From JAQBZY01 sp038117205 (GTDB lineage: Bacteria; Pseudomonadota; Alphaproteobacteria; Rhodospirillales; Casp-alpha2), in contig JAYOFL010000004.1 in the NCBI GenBank assembly GCA_038117205.1, forward strand, positions 1 through 64,000: a stretch of DNA of 64,000 nucleotides. The letters run 5' to 3'. The translations under genes and the position numbers were made by a program. The notes below the pieces were generated by a model. The model saw nothing but the letters and a program-made list of their open reading frames with translations, was not told where the DNA came from and did no database searches. The number at the start of each line of letters is the position of its first letter. Position 1 is the first letter of the stretch. Shown here piece after piece: positions 25,448 through 33,734 of this stretch.

Positions 25448-26482
25448 TCAGCCTTGCGCCGGAAACCGGGCCCGCCAGGACGGGTCGGCGGCGTAGATCG
25501 CCTCGATCAACTGCATGGTGGCGAGCGCCTCGGCGGCCGAGCCGTTCTCGATCGGCCGGTCGGCCAGGACGGCGTCGGTGAATTCGGCGATCTCGGCGGC
25601 CCAGGACGGGTCGTTGCCGTAGGTCCGGGTTTCCTCCACGGGATCGCCGGTGTCGTCGTTACGGTCGGCCCGCGCGATGACGAGGGTTTCCTCGCCGTAG
25701 CTCTTGGAGCCCGACAGGATGCCGCTCAGCATCAGCGCGCCGTATTCCAACGTGATCTCGAGGGAGAACCGGTGCCGCCATTGCGTCGCCGACGAATGCA
25801 GCATGGCCACCACGCCGCCGGCCGTCCGCATCAGGGCGTAGGCGTTGTCCTCGACGTCGTGCTTCCAGAAGTCGTTGGAGACGAAGCTGCTGATCTCGGC
25901 GAACGGCTCGCCGGCGAACAGCCGCATCAGATCGACCATGTGAATGCCCTGGTCGAGCAGGATGCCGCCGCCGGCGACGGCGCGGTTGACCCGCCAGTCG
26001 GATTTCTGACCGAAGCTGATGAACTTCGACTTGCCGTAGACGCCGCGCATGTTGACGACGCGCCCGAGCTCGCCGGACCGCTGGATGGCGAGCGCGTCCT
26101 GGACCGAATCGTGATAGCGGTGGTTGAAGCCGTACTTGAGCTTGAGGGCGGGCGCCGCCTCGGCGGCGGCGATGACGCGCCGAATATCGGCGACGCTGCG
26201 TCCCGGCGGCTTTTCGCAGAAGACGTGCAGGCCGCGCTCGAGCCCGGCCACCGTCGCCTCCGGTGCGACGTCGTTCGGCAGACAGACGAACAGGAGATCG
26301 AGGTCGTGATCGAGCAGCGCCCGGTAATCGGCGAACGCGCGCGCGCCGTCGATCTCGCCCGGCGCGAGCGAGCGGTCGCAGACGGCGACGGTTCTGAGGC
26401 CCGGATGCAGATCGATGAAATGCCGGCGCCGCTTGCCGACGACGCCGTAACCGGCGATCCCGACCTTCAGGTGTCGAGCCAT
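25448..26482 (-). CDS. Gfo/Idh/MocA-family oxidoreductase
   Basis: 344 residues. N-terminal Rossmann motif GIAGYGVVG (8-16) and the family EKP motif (CEKPPG, 89-94); the C-terminal alpha/beta domain has GGGILLDQGIHMVDL, which carries the catalytic-region His. The family oxidises or reduces sugar or inositol hydroxyl groups with NAD(P). The ATG at 26482 shares one base with the stop of the preceding Gfo/Idh gene, so the two are co-translated. Likely a keto-sugar or cyclitol dehydrogenase, possibly acting before the HisC-like aminotransferase. Confidence 0.8.
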   Translation of the reverse strand: MARHLKVGIAGYGVVGKRRRHFIDLHPGLRTVAVCDRSLAPGEIDGARAFADYRALLDHDLDLLFVCLPNDVAPEATVAGLERGLHVFCEKPPGRSVADIRRVIAAAEAAPALKLKYGFNHRYHDSVQDALAIQRSGELGRVVNMRGVYGKSKFISFGQKSDWRVNRAVAGGGILLDQGIHMVDLMRLFAGEPFAEISSFVSNDFWKHDVEDNAYALMRTAGGVVAMLHSSATQWRHRFSLEITLEYGALMLSGILSGSKSYGEETLVIARADRNDDTGDPVEETRTYGNDPSWAAEIAEFTDAVLADRPIENGSAAEALATMQLIEAIYAADPSWRARFPAQG

Positions 26483-27576
26483 CAAACGGGGGTCCGATAG
26501 ATGTTCGAAATCTCTTCGTTGACGCGGCCGAGCCGGGGCGATTCGGCGTCGCTGGCGACGTCGACCCAGGTGCCGGCCTCGTCGCTGCGATAGAACGCGT
26601 GCAAGAGCCGGAGCGTGCCGAGCGCGTCCTCGCGCGTCACCGGGTACGCGCTTTCGCCCCGCGTCGTCGCGACGATGTCGCGGTACATCTTCTCGTGTCC
26701 GTTGCCGTAGACGCAGGTCGAGAAATCCTCGCTGTTGATCTTGCACGCCGACGGGTCGGGCGTGAAGACCTGCAACTCGTTGACGGCGATGCCGCCGATC
26801 TGCGCCAGTCCCTTGGAGCCGACGATGGAGAGCGAGGCCTCGAAATCGTCCGGCCGGGCCGCCGTCGTCACCTCCAGATCGCCGACGGCGCCGCCGGGAT
26901 AGGTCAGCGTCGCGACGACCGTGTCCTCGACCTCGATCTCGGCGCCCAGCGTGCGCATGGTGGCGCTGACGCGCTCGACCTCGCCACCCAGATAGCGCAG
27001 CAGATCGACGTGGTGGATGCCCTGGTTGGTGAGGGCGCCGCCGTCGTGCGAGAAGGTGCCGCGCCAGGGCGCCAGGTCGTAATAGCGTTGCGGCCGGCAC
27101 CAGCGGGTGCGCACGCTCATGATGCGGATGTCGCCGAGCTCGCCGGCCCGGATCGCCTGCTTTACCCGCACCACCGCGGCGTTGTAGCGGTTCTGGAACA
27201 CGGGGAAGACCGAGAGCCCGAGATTGCCGGCCGCCGCGTAGGCGTCCTTCAGCTGCGACGGCCGCATGAACGTCGGCTTCTCCATGATGACGTTCTTGCG
27301 CCACCGCTGGATGATTTCCATGCCGTGCTCGAAATGCATGCCGGACGGCGTGATGACGGCGACGGTGTTGATCTCCGGGTGCGCGTCGAGCATGCGCCGG
27401 TAGTCGGTGTAGAACGGGACCGAGAACTCGGCGCCGTAGGCGGCGGCCTTATCCTCGACCAGATCGCAGACGGCGACCAGTTCGACGCCCGGCACGTCGC
27501 GGATGGACCGGCAATGATGGCCGGCGATGCGGCCGCAGCCGATGATGCCGGCCTTGATCGGAATGTCGTCGCTCAA
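26482..27576 (-). CDS. Gfo/Idh/MocA-family oxidoreductase
   Basis: 364 residues, same family as the gene that follows it but clearly a separate lineage. GIIGCGRIAG near the start, EKP at 99-101, and GGALTNQGIHHVDLLRYLGG in the C-terminal domain. Relatives include inositol and scyllo-inosose dehydrogenases and nucleotide-sugar 3-dehydrogenases such as WlbA. Together with the neighbouring aminotransferase it could make an amino sugar or amino-cyclitol by oxidation followed by transamination. Substrate unknown. Confidence 0.8.
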   Translation of the reverse strand: MSDDIPIKAGIIGCGRIAGHHCRSIRDVPGVELVAVCDLVEDKAAAYGAEFSVPFYTDYRRMLDAHPEINTVAVITPSGMHFEHGMEIIQRWRKNVIMEKPTFMRPSQLKDAYAAAGNLGLSVFPVFQNRYNAAVVRVKQAIRAGELGDIRIMSVRTRWCRPQRYYDLAPWRGTFSHDGGALTNQGIHHVDLLRYLGGEVERVSATMRTLGAEIEVEDTVVATLTYPGGAVGDLEVTTAARPDDFEASLSIVGSKGLAQIGGIAVNELQVFTPDPSACKINSEDFSTCVYGNGHEKMYRDIVATTRGESAYPVTREDALGTLRLLHAFYRSDEAGTWVDVASDAESPRLGRVNEEISNIYRTPV

Positions 27577-27604
27577 CGTCTGGGTCTCCCGATGGAATGC
27601 GCCG

Positions 27605-28699
27605 TCACGGCCTTGCCGAAACGGCGTCGCGGATGAGATCGATCACCGGCTGGAAACGCTCCCGCGTGGTGGTCGAGAAGCGGCTGAAGCCGGCGAGGCA
27701 GGGGTCCTTGAAATCGGCCCGGTAATAGACGCGATCCTTGAGCGCCGCGTGTACCGCCGCCGCCTTGTCGCCGAAGGCGACGTGACAGAAATTGCCGTGC
27801 CCCGAGAGGGTGCGAAAACCGAGACCGCTCATGGCCTTCAGGAATTCCGCCTTGCCGGCTTCCAGCCGCGCCACCGAGGCGCGCATGTCGTCGGCATGAT
27901 CCAGCATGCCCATGAAGACGGCGGCGGCGAAGGCGCCGACCTCGTACATGGGGCGGATCTTGTGCAGGATGCCGATCAGCTCCGGCTGCGCGGCGGCGTA
28001 GCCGATGCGGAATCCGGCCAGCCCCCAGGCCTTGCCGGTGGAGCGCGTCACGATCAGGTTCGGATACTCGGCGACCCAGGGCAGCACCGTATCGGTGCAG
28101 AACGGATAGTAGGCCTCGTCGATCAGCATCACCGAGCCGGCGTCGCGGGCCGCCTCGATCAGGCGGCGGAGATCGTCCGGCGCGGCGACGGTGCCGGTCG
28201 GACTGTCCGGGTTCGGCAGGCAAGTGAGCTTCGGCCGGACCTTCCGGACGGTGGCGATCATGGCGTCGATGTCGAGCAGCGGGCCCGCCTGCGACGGCGT
28301 GTACTCGGCCGTCGTCTGGGCGGCGCCGTAGATCGACGAATAGACGCCGTACATGGCGAACGTCGGGGCCGAATGCACGACGGGATCGCCGGGCGAGACG
28401 AACGTCTCGAAGGCGGCGCGGATGCAGCCGTCCGATCCATGCGACAGCAATAGATGGTCCGCCGGCAGACCGACGTGCCGGCCGAGCTTGTGATAGAGCG
28501 GCGCCAGATCGGGATAGGCCGTATACATGGACGCCGGAATCGAGCGCACGACCTCCGCCACAACCTCGGCCATGGCCGGATCGGCGTTCTCGTTCTTGTC
28601 GAGCCAGAGCCGGGCCGGGTCGCGGCCCTCGACCTTGGTCCAGTCGGGGCGCCAGAGCTTCGGATCGGCGGCGGTGGGCGTGGGTCTGATGGGGGGCAT
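27605..28699 (-). CDS. HisC-like PLP aminotransferase
   Basis: 364 residues from the ATG at 28699; an in-frame start 66 bases earlier only adds residues without fold character. Fold-type I aminotransferase with LDKNENAD, NPDSPTG (163-169), DEAYYPF (194-200) and the PLP lysine K223 in STGKAWGLAGFRIGY. The pattern is that of histidinol-phosphate aminotransferase and related cobalamin or sugar enzymes. No other his genes are nearby, so I infer transamination of a keto-sugar, keto-cyclitol or phosphorylated intermediate made by the adjacent dehydrogenases. First gene of the long minus-strand operon. Confidence 0.75.
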   Translation of the reverse strand: MPPIRPTPTAADPKLWRPDWTKVEGRDPARLWLDKNENADPAMAEVVAEVVRSIPASMYTAYPDLAPLYHKLGRHVGLPADHLLLSHGSDGCIRAAFETFVSPGDPVVHSAPTFAMYGVYSSIYGAAQTTAEYTPSQAGPLLDIDAMIATVRKVRPKLTCLPNPDSPTGTVAAPDDLRRLIEAARDAGSVMLIDEAYYPFCTDTVLPWVAEYPNLIVTRSTGKAWGLAGFRIGYAAAQPELIGILHKIRPMYEVGAFAAAVFMGMLDHADDMRASVARLEAGKAEFLKAMSGLGFRTLSGHGNFCHVAFGDKAAAVHAALKDRVYYRADFKDPCLAGFSRFSTTTRERFQPVIDLIRDAVSARP

Positions 28700-28797
28700 G
28701 ACGGCGGTGCTGGAAGTTGTCCTGGCTATGCTTGACACTGGAACGGGGAGGAACCAGAACAACAAACCCCTGGCTCCCGGGAACGCGTCGGACGTCG
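28700..28797. promoter_or_regulatory. Divergent promoter gap
   Basis: The only space between the HisC-like operon (minus) and the ABC exporter (plus), so both promoters should be here or just inside the genes. On the plus strand a perfect TTGACA (28732-28737) is present, but at 17 bases the -10 position reads CAGAAC, a poor match. On the minus strand a CATAGC hexamer has no good partner. I can locate the gap but not the exact promoters. Confidence 0.35.
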
Positions 28798-30609
28798 ATG
28801 AAACGCTATATAAGTGATCTTGTTACCCTGGTCGACACCAGAACGCGGGGGCTTCTCGCCGGCCTCTTCGCCCTGATGGTGGTCGGCTCCGTGCTCGACG
28901 CGTTCAGCCTGTCGCTGGTGTTCCCGATCCTGCGCATCGCGCTCGGCGGCGGCGGCGAGGACATCGCCGCGTGGAAGACGTTCCTCGATTGGATGTCCCT
29001 CGATCACGACGAGAATATCGCCATTCTGCTGGTCGGTCTGGCGGGGTTCTTCATCGTCAAGAACGCGCTGCTGCTGCTGGTATCGTGGTTGCAGAACAGC
29101 ATCGTGCAGCGGCGGCTGGCGGATTTCACGACGTATCTGTTCACCTGCTATCTCGGCCGCGACTATTCGCTGCACATGCAGCAGAATTCCGCCGAGATCG
29201 TCCGCAACCTGACGGCTTCCACGTCGCACGTGTTCGTCAACGGCCTGCTCAGTCTGCTGACGATTCTCATGGAGGGACTGCTGATCCTGGGCGCCGTCGT
29301 TGTCCTGCTGGCGGTCGATGTCGCCTCGACGCTGATCGCGGGCCTGGTGATCGGCGTCAGCGTCGGCGGCATCTATCTGTCGATGCGCCGCAAGATGTTC
29401 GTCTGGGGCGCCATCATGAACCGCGACCGCACGACGATGATCAAATGGATCAGTCAGAGCCTCAGCGTCATCAAGGAAGTCAAGCTCATGAGCCGCGAGG
29501 ATTACCTCGCCGCCGAGTTCGAGCAGCCGACGCGCCGGCTTTCCGAGACCCGCGCCGTCGTCAACACCGTGACCGGCATGCCGCGGCTGTTCGGCGAGGT
29601 CGGCATCACGCTGGCGATCGTCGCCATCATCCTGTTCAAGATGTCGCAGGGCCAAACGGTCGCCGACGCGCTGCCGCTGATCGCACTGTTCGCCGCCGCC
29701 GGGTTCCGTGTGTTGCCGTCCGCCGGCCGGATCGTGCTTGCCGCCAACAACATCCGCATTTCCGAGGCGCCGCTCGCCGACCTGTTGCGCGACTACCGCC
29801 AGATCGAGGCCGCCCAGCGGGCCAAGCCGCCGGCGGCGCCGGACGCCGCCGTCACGTTCGACGACGCGATCGAATGCCGGAACGTCAGCTACGCCTATCC
29901 GGATCAGGCGCAGGCCAGCCTTGTCGACATCACGCTCAGGATACCGAAGGGCAAGACCGTCGCCATCGTCGGCTACACCGGTTCGGGCAAGACGACGCTC
30001 GCCAATCTCATCCTCGGACTGCTGACGCCGACGCAGGGCGGCATCTACGTCGACGGCACCGATCTCCGCACCTGCGGCCGCGCCTGGTTCCGGCGCATCG
30101 GTTACGTGCCGCAGCAGATCGAACTGATCGACGACGAAATCCGCAAGAACATCGCGCTCGGCGTGCCGGACGCCGACATCGACGACGGGCGGGTGATGGC
30201 CGTCGTGCGGATGGCGCAGATCGAGGACCTGATCGCCGGCCTCGACGCCGGACTGAAGACGGTCGTCGGCGAACGCGGCGTCCGGCTCTCGGGGGGCGAG
30301 CGCCAGCGGCTCGGTATCGCGCGGGCGCTCTATCACGATCCCGACGTGCTGGTTCTCGACGAGGCGACGTCGGCGCTCGACGCCGTCACCGAACGGAATT
30401 TCACCGACGCCGTCGATGCGCTCCGCCGCGAAAAGACGCTGATCGTCATCGCGCACCGGATGAGCACCGTGCGGCGTTCCGACAAGCTGTTCCTGCTCGA
30501 CCAGGGCCGGCTCGTCGCCGAGGGCACCTACGACGGGCTGCTCGCCGACAGCGACCTGTTCCGCCGTTTCGTCGAAACCGACATGGAACAGGACGACGGA
30601 AAGTCGTGA
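28798..30609 (+). CDS. ABC exporter, fused membrane and ATPase domains (MsbA/PglK-like)
   Basis: 603 residues. Residues ~1-330 hold six membrane spans; the ATPase half has Walker A GYTGSGKT (392-399), signature LSGGE (497-501) and Walker B LVLDEATSALD. This half-transporter layout dimerises, as in MsbA and the Campylobacter oligosaccharide flippase PglK. In a surface-glycan locus it could flip a lipid-linked oligosaccharide. I took the ATG at 28798 because the upstream extension is not membrane-like. It ends in a GTGA overlap with a NeuA-like gene, coupling export and CMP-sugar supply. Confidence 0.85.
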   Translation: MKRYISDLVTLVDTRTRGLLAGLFALMVVGSVLDAFSLSLVFPILRIALGGGGEDIAAWKTFLDWMSLDHDENIAILLVGLAGFFIVKNALLLLVSWLQNSIVQRRLADFTTYLFTCYLGRDYSLHMQQNSAEIVRNLTASTSHVFVNGLLSLLTILMEGLLILGAVVVLLAVDVASTLIAGLVIGVSVGGIYLSMRRKMFVWGAIMNRDRTTMIKWISQSLSVIKEVKLMSREDYLAAEFEQPTRRLSETRAVVNTVTGMPRLFGEVGITLAIVAIILFKMSQGQTVADALPLIALFAAAGFRVLPSAGRIVLAANNIRISEAPLADLLRDYRQIEAAQRAKPPAAPDAAVTFDDAIECRNVSYAYPDQAQASLVDITLRIPKGKTVAIVGYTGSGKTTLANLILGLLTPTQGGIYVDGTDLRTCGRAWFRRIGYVPQQIELIDDEIRKNIALGVPDADIDDGRVMAVVRMAQIEDLIAGLDAGLKTVVGERGVRLSGGERQRLGIARALYHDPDVLVLDEATSALDAVTERNFTDAVDALRREKTLIVIAHRMSTVRRSDKLFLLDQGRLVAEGTYDGLLADSDLFRRFVETDMEQDDGKS

Positions 30610-31310
30610 AGACGCTGCTCGTCATTCCCGCCCGCGGCGGCTCCAAGACCATTCCGCGCAAGAACCTGCATGTCGTCGCCGGCCTGCCGCTGATCGGCTA
30701 CGCTATCCGCAACGCCCTGGCGGCGAAATCCGTCGACCGGGTCATCGTCTCGACGGAAGACGCCGAGATCGCCGAGGCGGCGCGCGCGCTCGGCGCCGAC
30801 GTGCCGTTCCTGCGGCCGATGGAACTGGCGACCGACGAGGTGTCGCTCATTCCCGTCGTGCAGCACGCGGCGCGCGCCATGGCCGAGGATCACGGCTTCG
30901 ACGCGGACATCGTCGCCAGCCTGCAACCGACGGCGCCGCTCCTCGGCGCCGACCGTATCGACGCGGCGGTGGCGCTGCTCCGCGACAGCGGCTGCTGTTC
31001 GGTGACGTCGATCCAGCGGATCGAACAGAACCATCCCTATCAGGCCCTCGACATGGACGCGGACGGCCGGATTTCCCGTCTGTTTCCGGAAGCCGAAAGG
31101 TATCTGCAGAAGCAGGACCGGCCGCCGTTCTACGTCGGCACCGGCGGTCTCTACGTCCGCCGGCGCGACGTCCTCGACGGCTGGTCGGGCAAGGACTTCT
31201 GCCTCGGCGCCGACCGCCGCGCCGTCGTCGTCACGTCGGACGAGGGCATCAACATCGACACGCCGACGGACATGATGGTGTTCGAGGCGGTGATGGCCAA
31301 AAAGGTCTAG
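30606..31310 (+). CDS. NeuA-like CMP-nonulosonate synthetase (cytidylyltransferase)
   Basis: 234 residues, starting at a GTG that overlaps the ABC exporter stop. N-terminal IPARGGSKTIPRKN is the CTP-binding signature of acylneuraminate cytidylyltransferases; LQPTAPL and the late DTPTD motif fit the family. It should activate an ulosonic acid as its CMP derivative in the cytoplasm. It runs convergently toward the NeuB-like gene, with 16 bases between the stops, and is a likely partner of one of the two NeuB proteins in the next block. Confidence 0.8.
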   Translation: MKTLLVIPARGGSKTIPRKNLHVVAGLPLIGYAIRNALAAKSVDRVIVSTEDAEIAEAARALGADVPFLRPMELATDEVSLIPVVQHAARAMAEDHGFDADIVASLQPTAPLLGADRIDAAVALLRDSGCCSVTSIQRIEQNHPYQALDMDADGRISRLFPEAERYLQKQDRPPFYVGTGGLYVRRRDVLDGWSGKDFCLGADRRAVVVTSDEGINIDTPTDMMVFEAVMAKKV

Positions 31311-31326
31311 ACCACGCTTCGGCGGT

Positions 31327-32337
31327 TCAGGCGCCGACGTCCTCGGCGCGGATGATCTCGCCCGCCTTGACGTCGCGCTTGAGTGCCTTGCCGACGACTT
31401 TCGGCCCGTCGTTGGGGCCGAGACCCCACGCCGGCCGCAGCGCCGTCAGCCAACCGGCTTCGACCGGCTTGCCGGCGGGAATGTCCACCTTGGCCGCCAG
31501 CGAGCGCCGCATGTGCGCCTCGACGCTCTGTTCCTTCTCCGAGCGGATCCGTTCGTAGCGGCCGAGATAGGTCTCCGCCGTGCGGATGGCCTCGACCAGC
31601 GCCTTCAGATCGGCCGGATCGGCGGACAGTGCGTGGTCGTGGAACGCCTGGTCCTCCTTGCGGTAAGTGAAGTGCTTCTCGACCGCGACGGCGCCCGCCG
31701 CGACGGCGATCTCGCAGGCCTTGGTGCCGAGCGTGTGGTCGGAATAGCCGACCGGCAGGCCGAAGGTGTCCTTGAGCCAATGCATGTTGCGGACGTTCGC
31801 CTCGGCGGCTTCGGTCGGGTAGCACGACACGCAGTGCATCAGCATGAGCGAGCCGTCGCTGGCGGCGCTCGGCCGCACCGAAAGCACCGTGTCGACGGCG
31901 GCGCGGATTTCCTGCTCGTTGGCGACGCCGGTCGAGAGGATGATCGGCTTGCCGGTCTCGGCCATGGCGCGGATCAGATCGAGGAAGGTGATCTCGCCGG
32001 ACGCGCATTTGAAGATCGGCGCGATGGTGTCGAGGAACGCCACGTCGTCGACGCCGAGCGGCGTCGAAAAGAAGATGACGCCGGCTTCCTTGGCGACGCC
32101 GGCGAGGCGGCGGAACGCGTCGCGGCTGAGTTCGAAGCGCGTCACGCGCGCCAGCCGTTCCGGCTGCTCCACGGAAACGTAGGCGCCCGCCTCGTAGGTC
32201 TGGAACTTGACGGCGTCGGCGCCGGCGGCGGCGGCCTTCCTGATCAGGTCGGCGGCGACGGCCTCGTCGCCCTCGTGGTTGACGCCGATCTCGGCGACGA
32301 TGAAGGTCCGCTCCAAGCGGTCGAATCGCAAGGTCAT
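31327..32337 (-). CDS. NeuB-type nonulosonic acid synthase
   Basis: 336 residues. The TIM-barrel NeuB domain shows AEIGVNHEGD, DAVKFQTYEAGAY, FKCASGEITFLDL, GYSDHTLGTKACEIAVAAGA and VEKHFTYRK, with an AFP-like SAF domain in the last ~60 residues (PAGKPVEAG...GKALKRDVKAGEII). NeuB enzymes condense phosphoenolpyruvate with a six-carbon N-acylamino sugar. Several variable positions differ from the LegI-like copy at 47347, so a different hexose acceptor is likely. Last gene of its minus-strand block; its ATG overlaps the upstream fusion gene as ATGA. Confidence 0.85.
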   Translation of the reverse strand: MTLRFDRLERTFIVAEIGVNHEGDEAVAADLIRKAAAAGADAVKFQTYEAGAYVSVEQPERLARVTRFELSRDAFRRLAGVAKEAGVIFFSTPLGVDDVAFLDTIAPIFKCASGEITFLDLIRAMAETGKPIILSTGVANEQEIRAAVDTVLSVRPSAASDGSLMLMHCVSCYPTEAAEANVRNMHWLKDTFGLPVGYSDHTLGTKACEIAVAAGAVAVEKHFTYRKEDQAFHDHALSADPADLKALVEAIRTAETYLGRYERIRSEKEQSVEAHMRRSLAAKVDIPAGKPVEAGWLTALRPAWGLGPNDGPKVVGKALKRDVKAGEIIRAEDVGA

Positions 32338-33734
32338 GTCGATGCCCTTTTCATGGTTTGAGGGTGCGCGAGTTCCGCCGCGAGGAACTCCGCGATCTTC
32401 CAGTCGAAGTCCGTCCGCAACAGGTGCGCGGCCCGTTGGTCGATGACGATATGTCCGGTGCGCTCCGCCATCGTCGTCTTGCGGGTCTCCAGGAAAGCGC
32501 GGCGGATGACGCGAAGGCCGGCGACCTGGCGGTACAGTTCTTCCCGTTCCAGGCGCAGGCGCGAGGTCTTGCGCAGCAGCTTGAGGCCGCCGCCGTCGTG
32601 TTGATAGAAGACGTCGGTGTCGGCGCGGACGGCGACCGTGACGTCGGTGTCGAACAGACACATCACCTCCACCGCCGTGTCGATCTGTTCGGCGGTCCGG
32701 AACGGCGCGATCTCGTTCAGGTGCACGACGGCCTCCGGCGGGTTGGCGGTATCGGCGGCGGCGGCGAGGGCGTCCAGCAGCGTATCCTCGATGTAGGTGT
32801 TCGGCGCGGCGAGCCGCGGATCGCGGCTGACGCAGACGACCCGCTCGCCGTACTTGCGCCGCACGTGCTCGAGGATTTCCTCGTCCGGCGTCGTCACAGC
32901 CAGCGTCTTGACGTAGTGCGCGCCGAGCGCCGCGTCGATGCTCCAGTCGATCAACGCCCGGTCGCCGAGCGGCCTGAGCGACATGCTGTCCCGGCCGCCG
33001 GTGCGGCCGCGCACCGGAAGGATCGCAAGCGCCGTCAAACCGGAATCGCGGAGCGACGCGTGCCGGGCGATGATCTCGGCCCGCGTCGTCAGGATGCGCT
33101 CCTCGTTGCGCGTCAGGCTGACGCCGTGCTGGCGATAGAAGAACAAGGGCAGGTTCACGTTCTCGACCCGGAAATGTTCGATGAAGCGGACCCAAAGATC
33201 GTAGCCGTCCTGGCAGCGCAGCGTCTCGTCGTAGCCGCCGAGATCGAGCAGGCATTGCCGGCGGATCATGGTGCATGCACCGTGCGCCGGCTGGTCCATC
33301 AGCGTCACCTGATCGAAGTCGTGCCGGCGCACGGTTTCCTCGATCTCGCCGCCCTCGCCGACGATATAGTAGTCGGGAAACACCATGCCGACGTCGGGCT
33401 TGCGCCGAAGCACGCCGCTCATGATTTCGAGCGCGTGCGGGTCGAGCCAATCGTCGGCATCGAGGCGCATGATGAACTCGCCCTGCGCCATGCGGAGCGC
33501 GATGTTGTTGGTGACCGTCAGCCCCTTGTTGTGCTGATAGACGGGAACGATGCGGGGATCGCCGACGTATGTTTCGATGATGGCCGGCGAGCCGTCGGTC
33601 GAGCCGTCGTCGATGACGATCAGCTCGAAGTCCTGCATGGTCTGCGCCAGCACGCTGTCCAGGCACTGCCGGATGTAGCGGCCGTAGTTGTGGCTGGTGA
33701 CGTAGACGCTGACGAGGGGCGGGGAAGCCGTCAT
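32334..33734 (-). CDS. Fusion: GT2 glycosyltransferase + cytidylyltransferase-like domain
   Basis: 466 residues in one frame. Residues 1-~225: family 2 GT-A domain with VYVTSHNYGRYI, DDGSTDG (42-48) and LDADDWLDPH (91-100). Residues ~236-466: a NeuA/SpsF-like fold, ILPVRGRTGGRD then LGDRALIDWSIDAAL, HLNEIAPFRT and a C-terminal DQRAAHLLRTDFDWKIAEFL. The usual RGGSK CTP-binding signature is altered to RGRTGGRD, so the second domain may have lost activity or use another nucleotide. A single protein that could make and transfer an activated sugar would be notable. ATGA overlaps bind it to genes on both sides. Confidence 0.75.
   Translation of the reverse strand: MTASPPLVSVYVTSHNYGRYIRQCLDSVLAQTMQDFELIVIDDGSTDGSPAIIETYVGDPRIVPVYQHNKGLTVTNNIALRMAQGEFIMRLDADDWLDPHALEIMSGVLRRKPDVGMVFPDYYIVGEGGEIEETVRRHDFDQVTLMDQPAHGACTMIRRQCLLDLGGYDETLRCQDGYDLWVRFIEHFRVENVNLPLFFYRQHGVSLTRNEERILTTRAEIIARHASLRDSGLTALAILPVRGRTGGRDSMSLRPLGDRALIDWSIDAALGAHYVKTLAVTTPDEEILEHVRRKYGERVVCVSRDPRLAAPNTYIEDTLLDALAAAADTANPPEAVVHLNEIAPFRTAEQIDTAVEVMCLFDTDVTVAVRADTDVFYQHDGGGLKLLRKTSRLRLEREELYRQVAGLRVIRRAFLETRKTTMAERTGHIVIDQRAAHLLRTDFDWKIAEFLAAELAHPQTMKRAST

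Noticed and set aside
25430..25449. 8-bp perfect hairpin at the end of a Gfo/Idh gene as terminator
   Set aside because: No U-tract follows on the minus strand and it overlaps the stop codon; probably coding-sequence symmetry.
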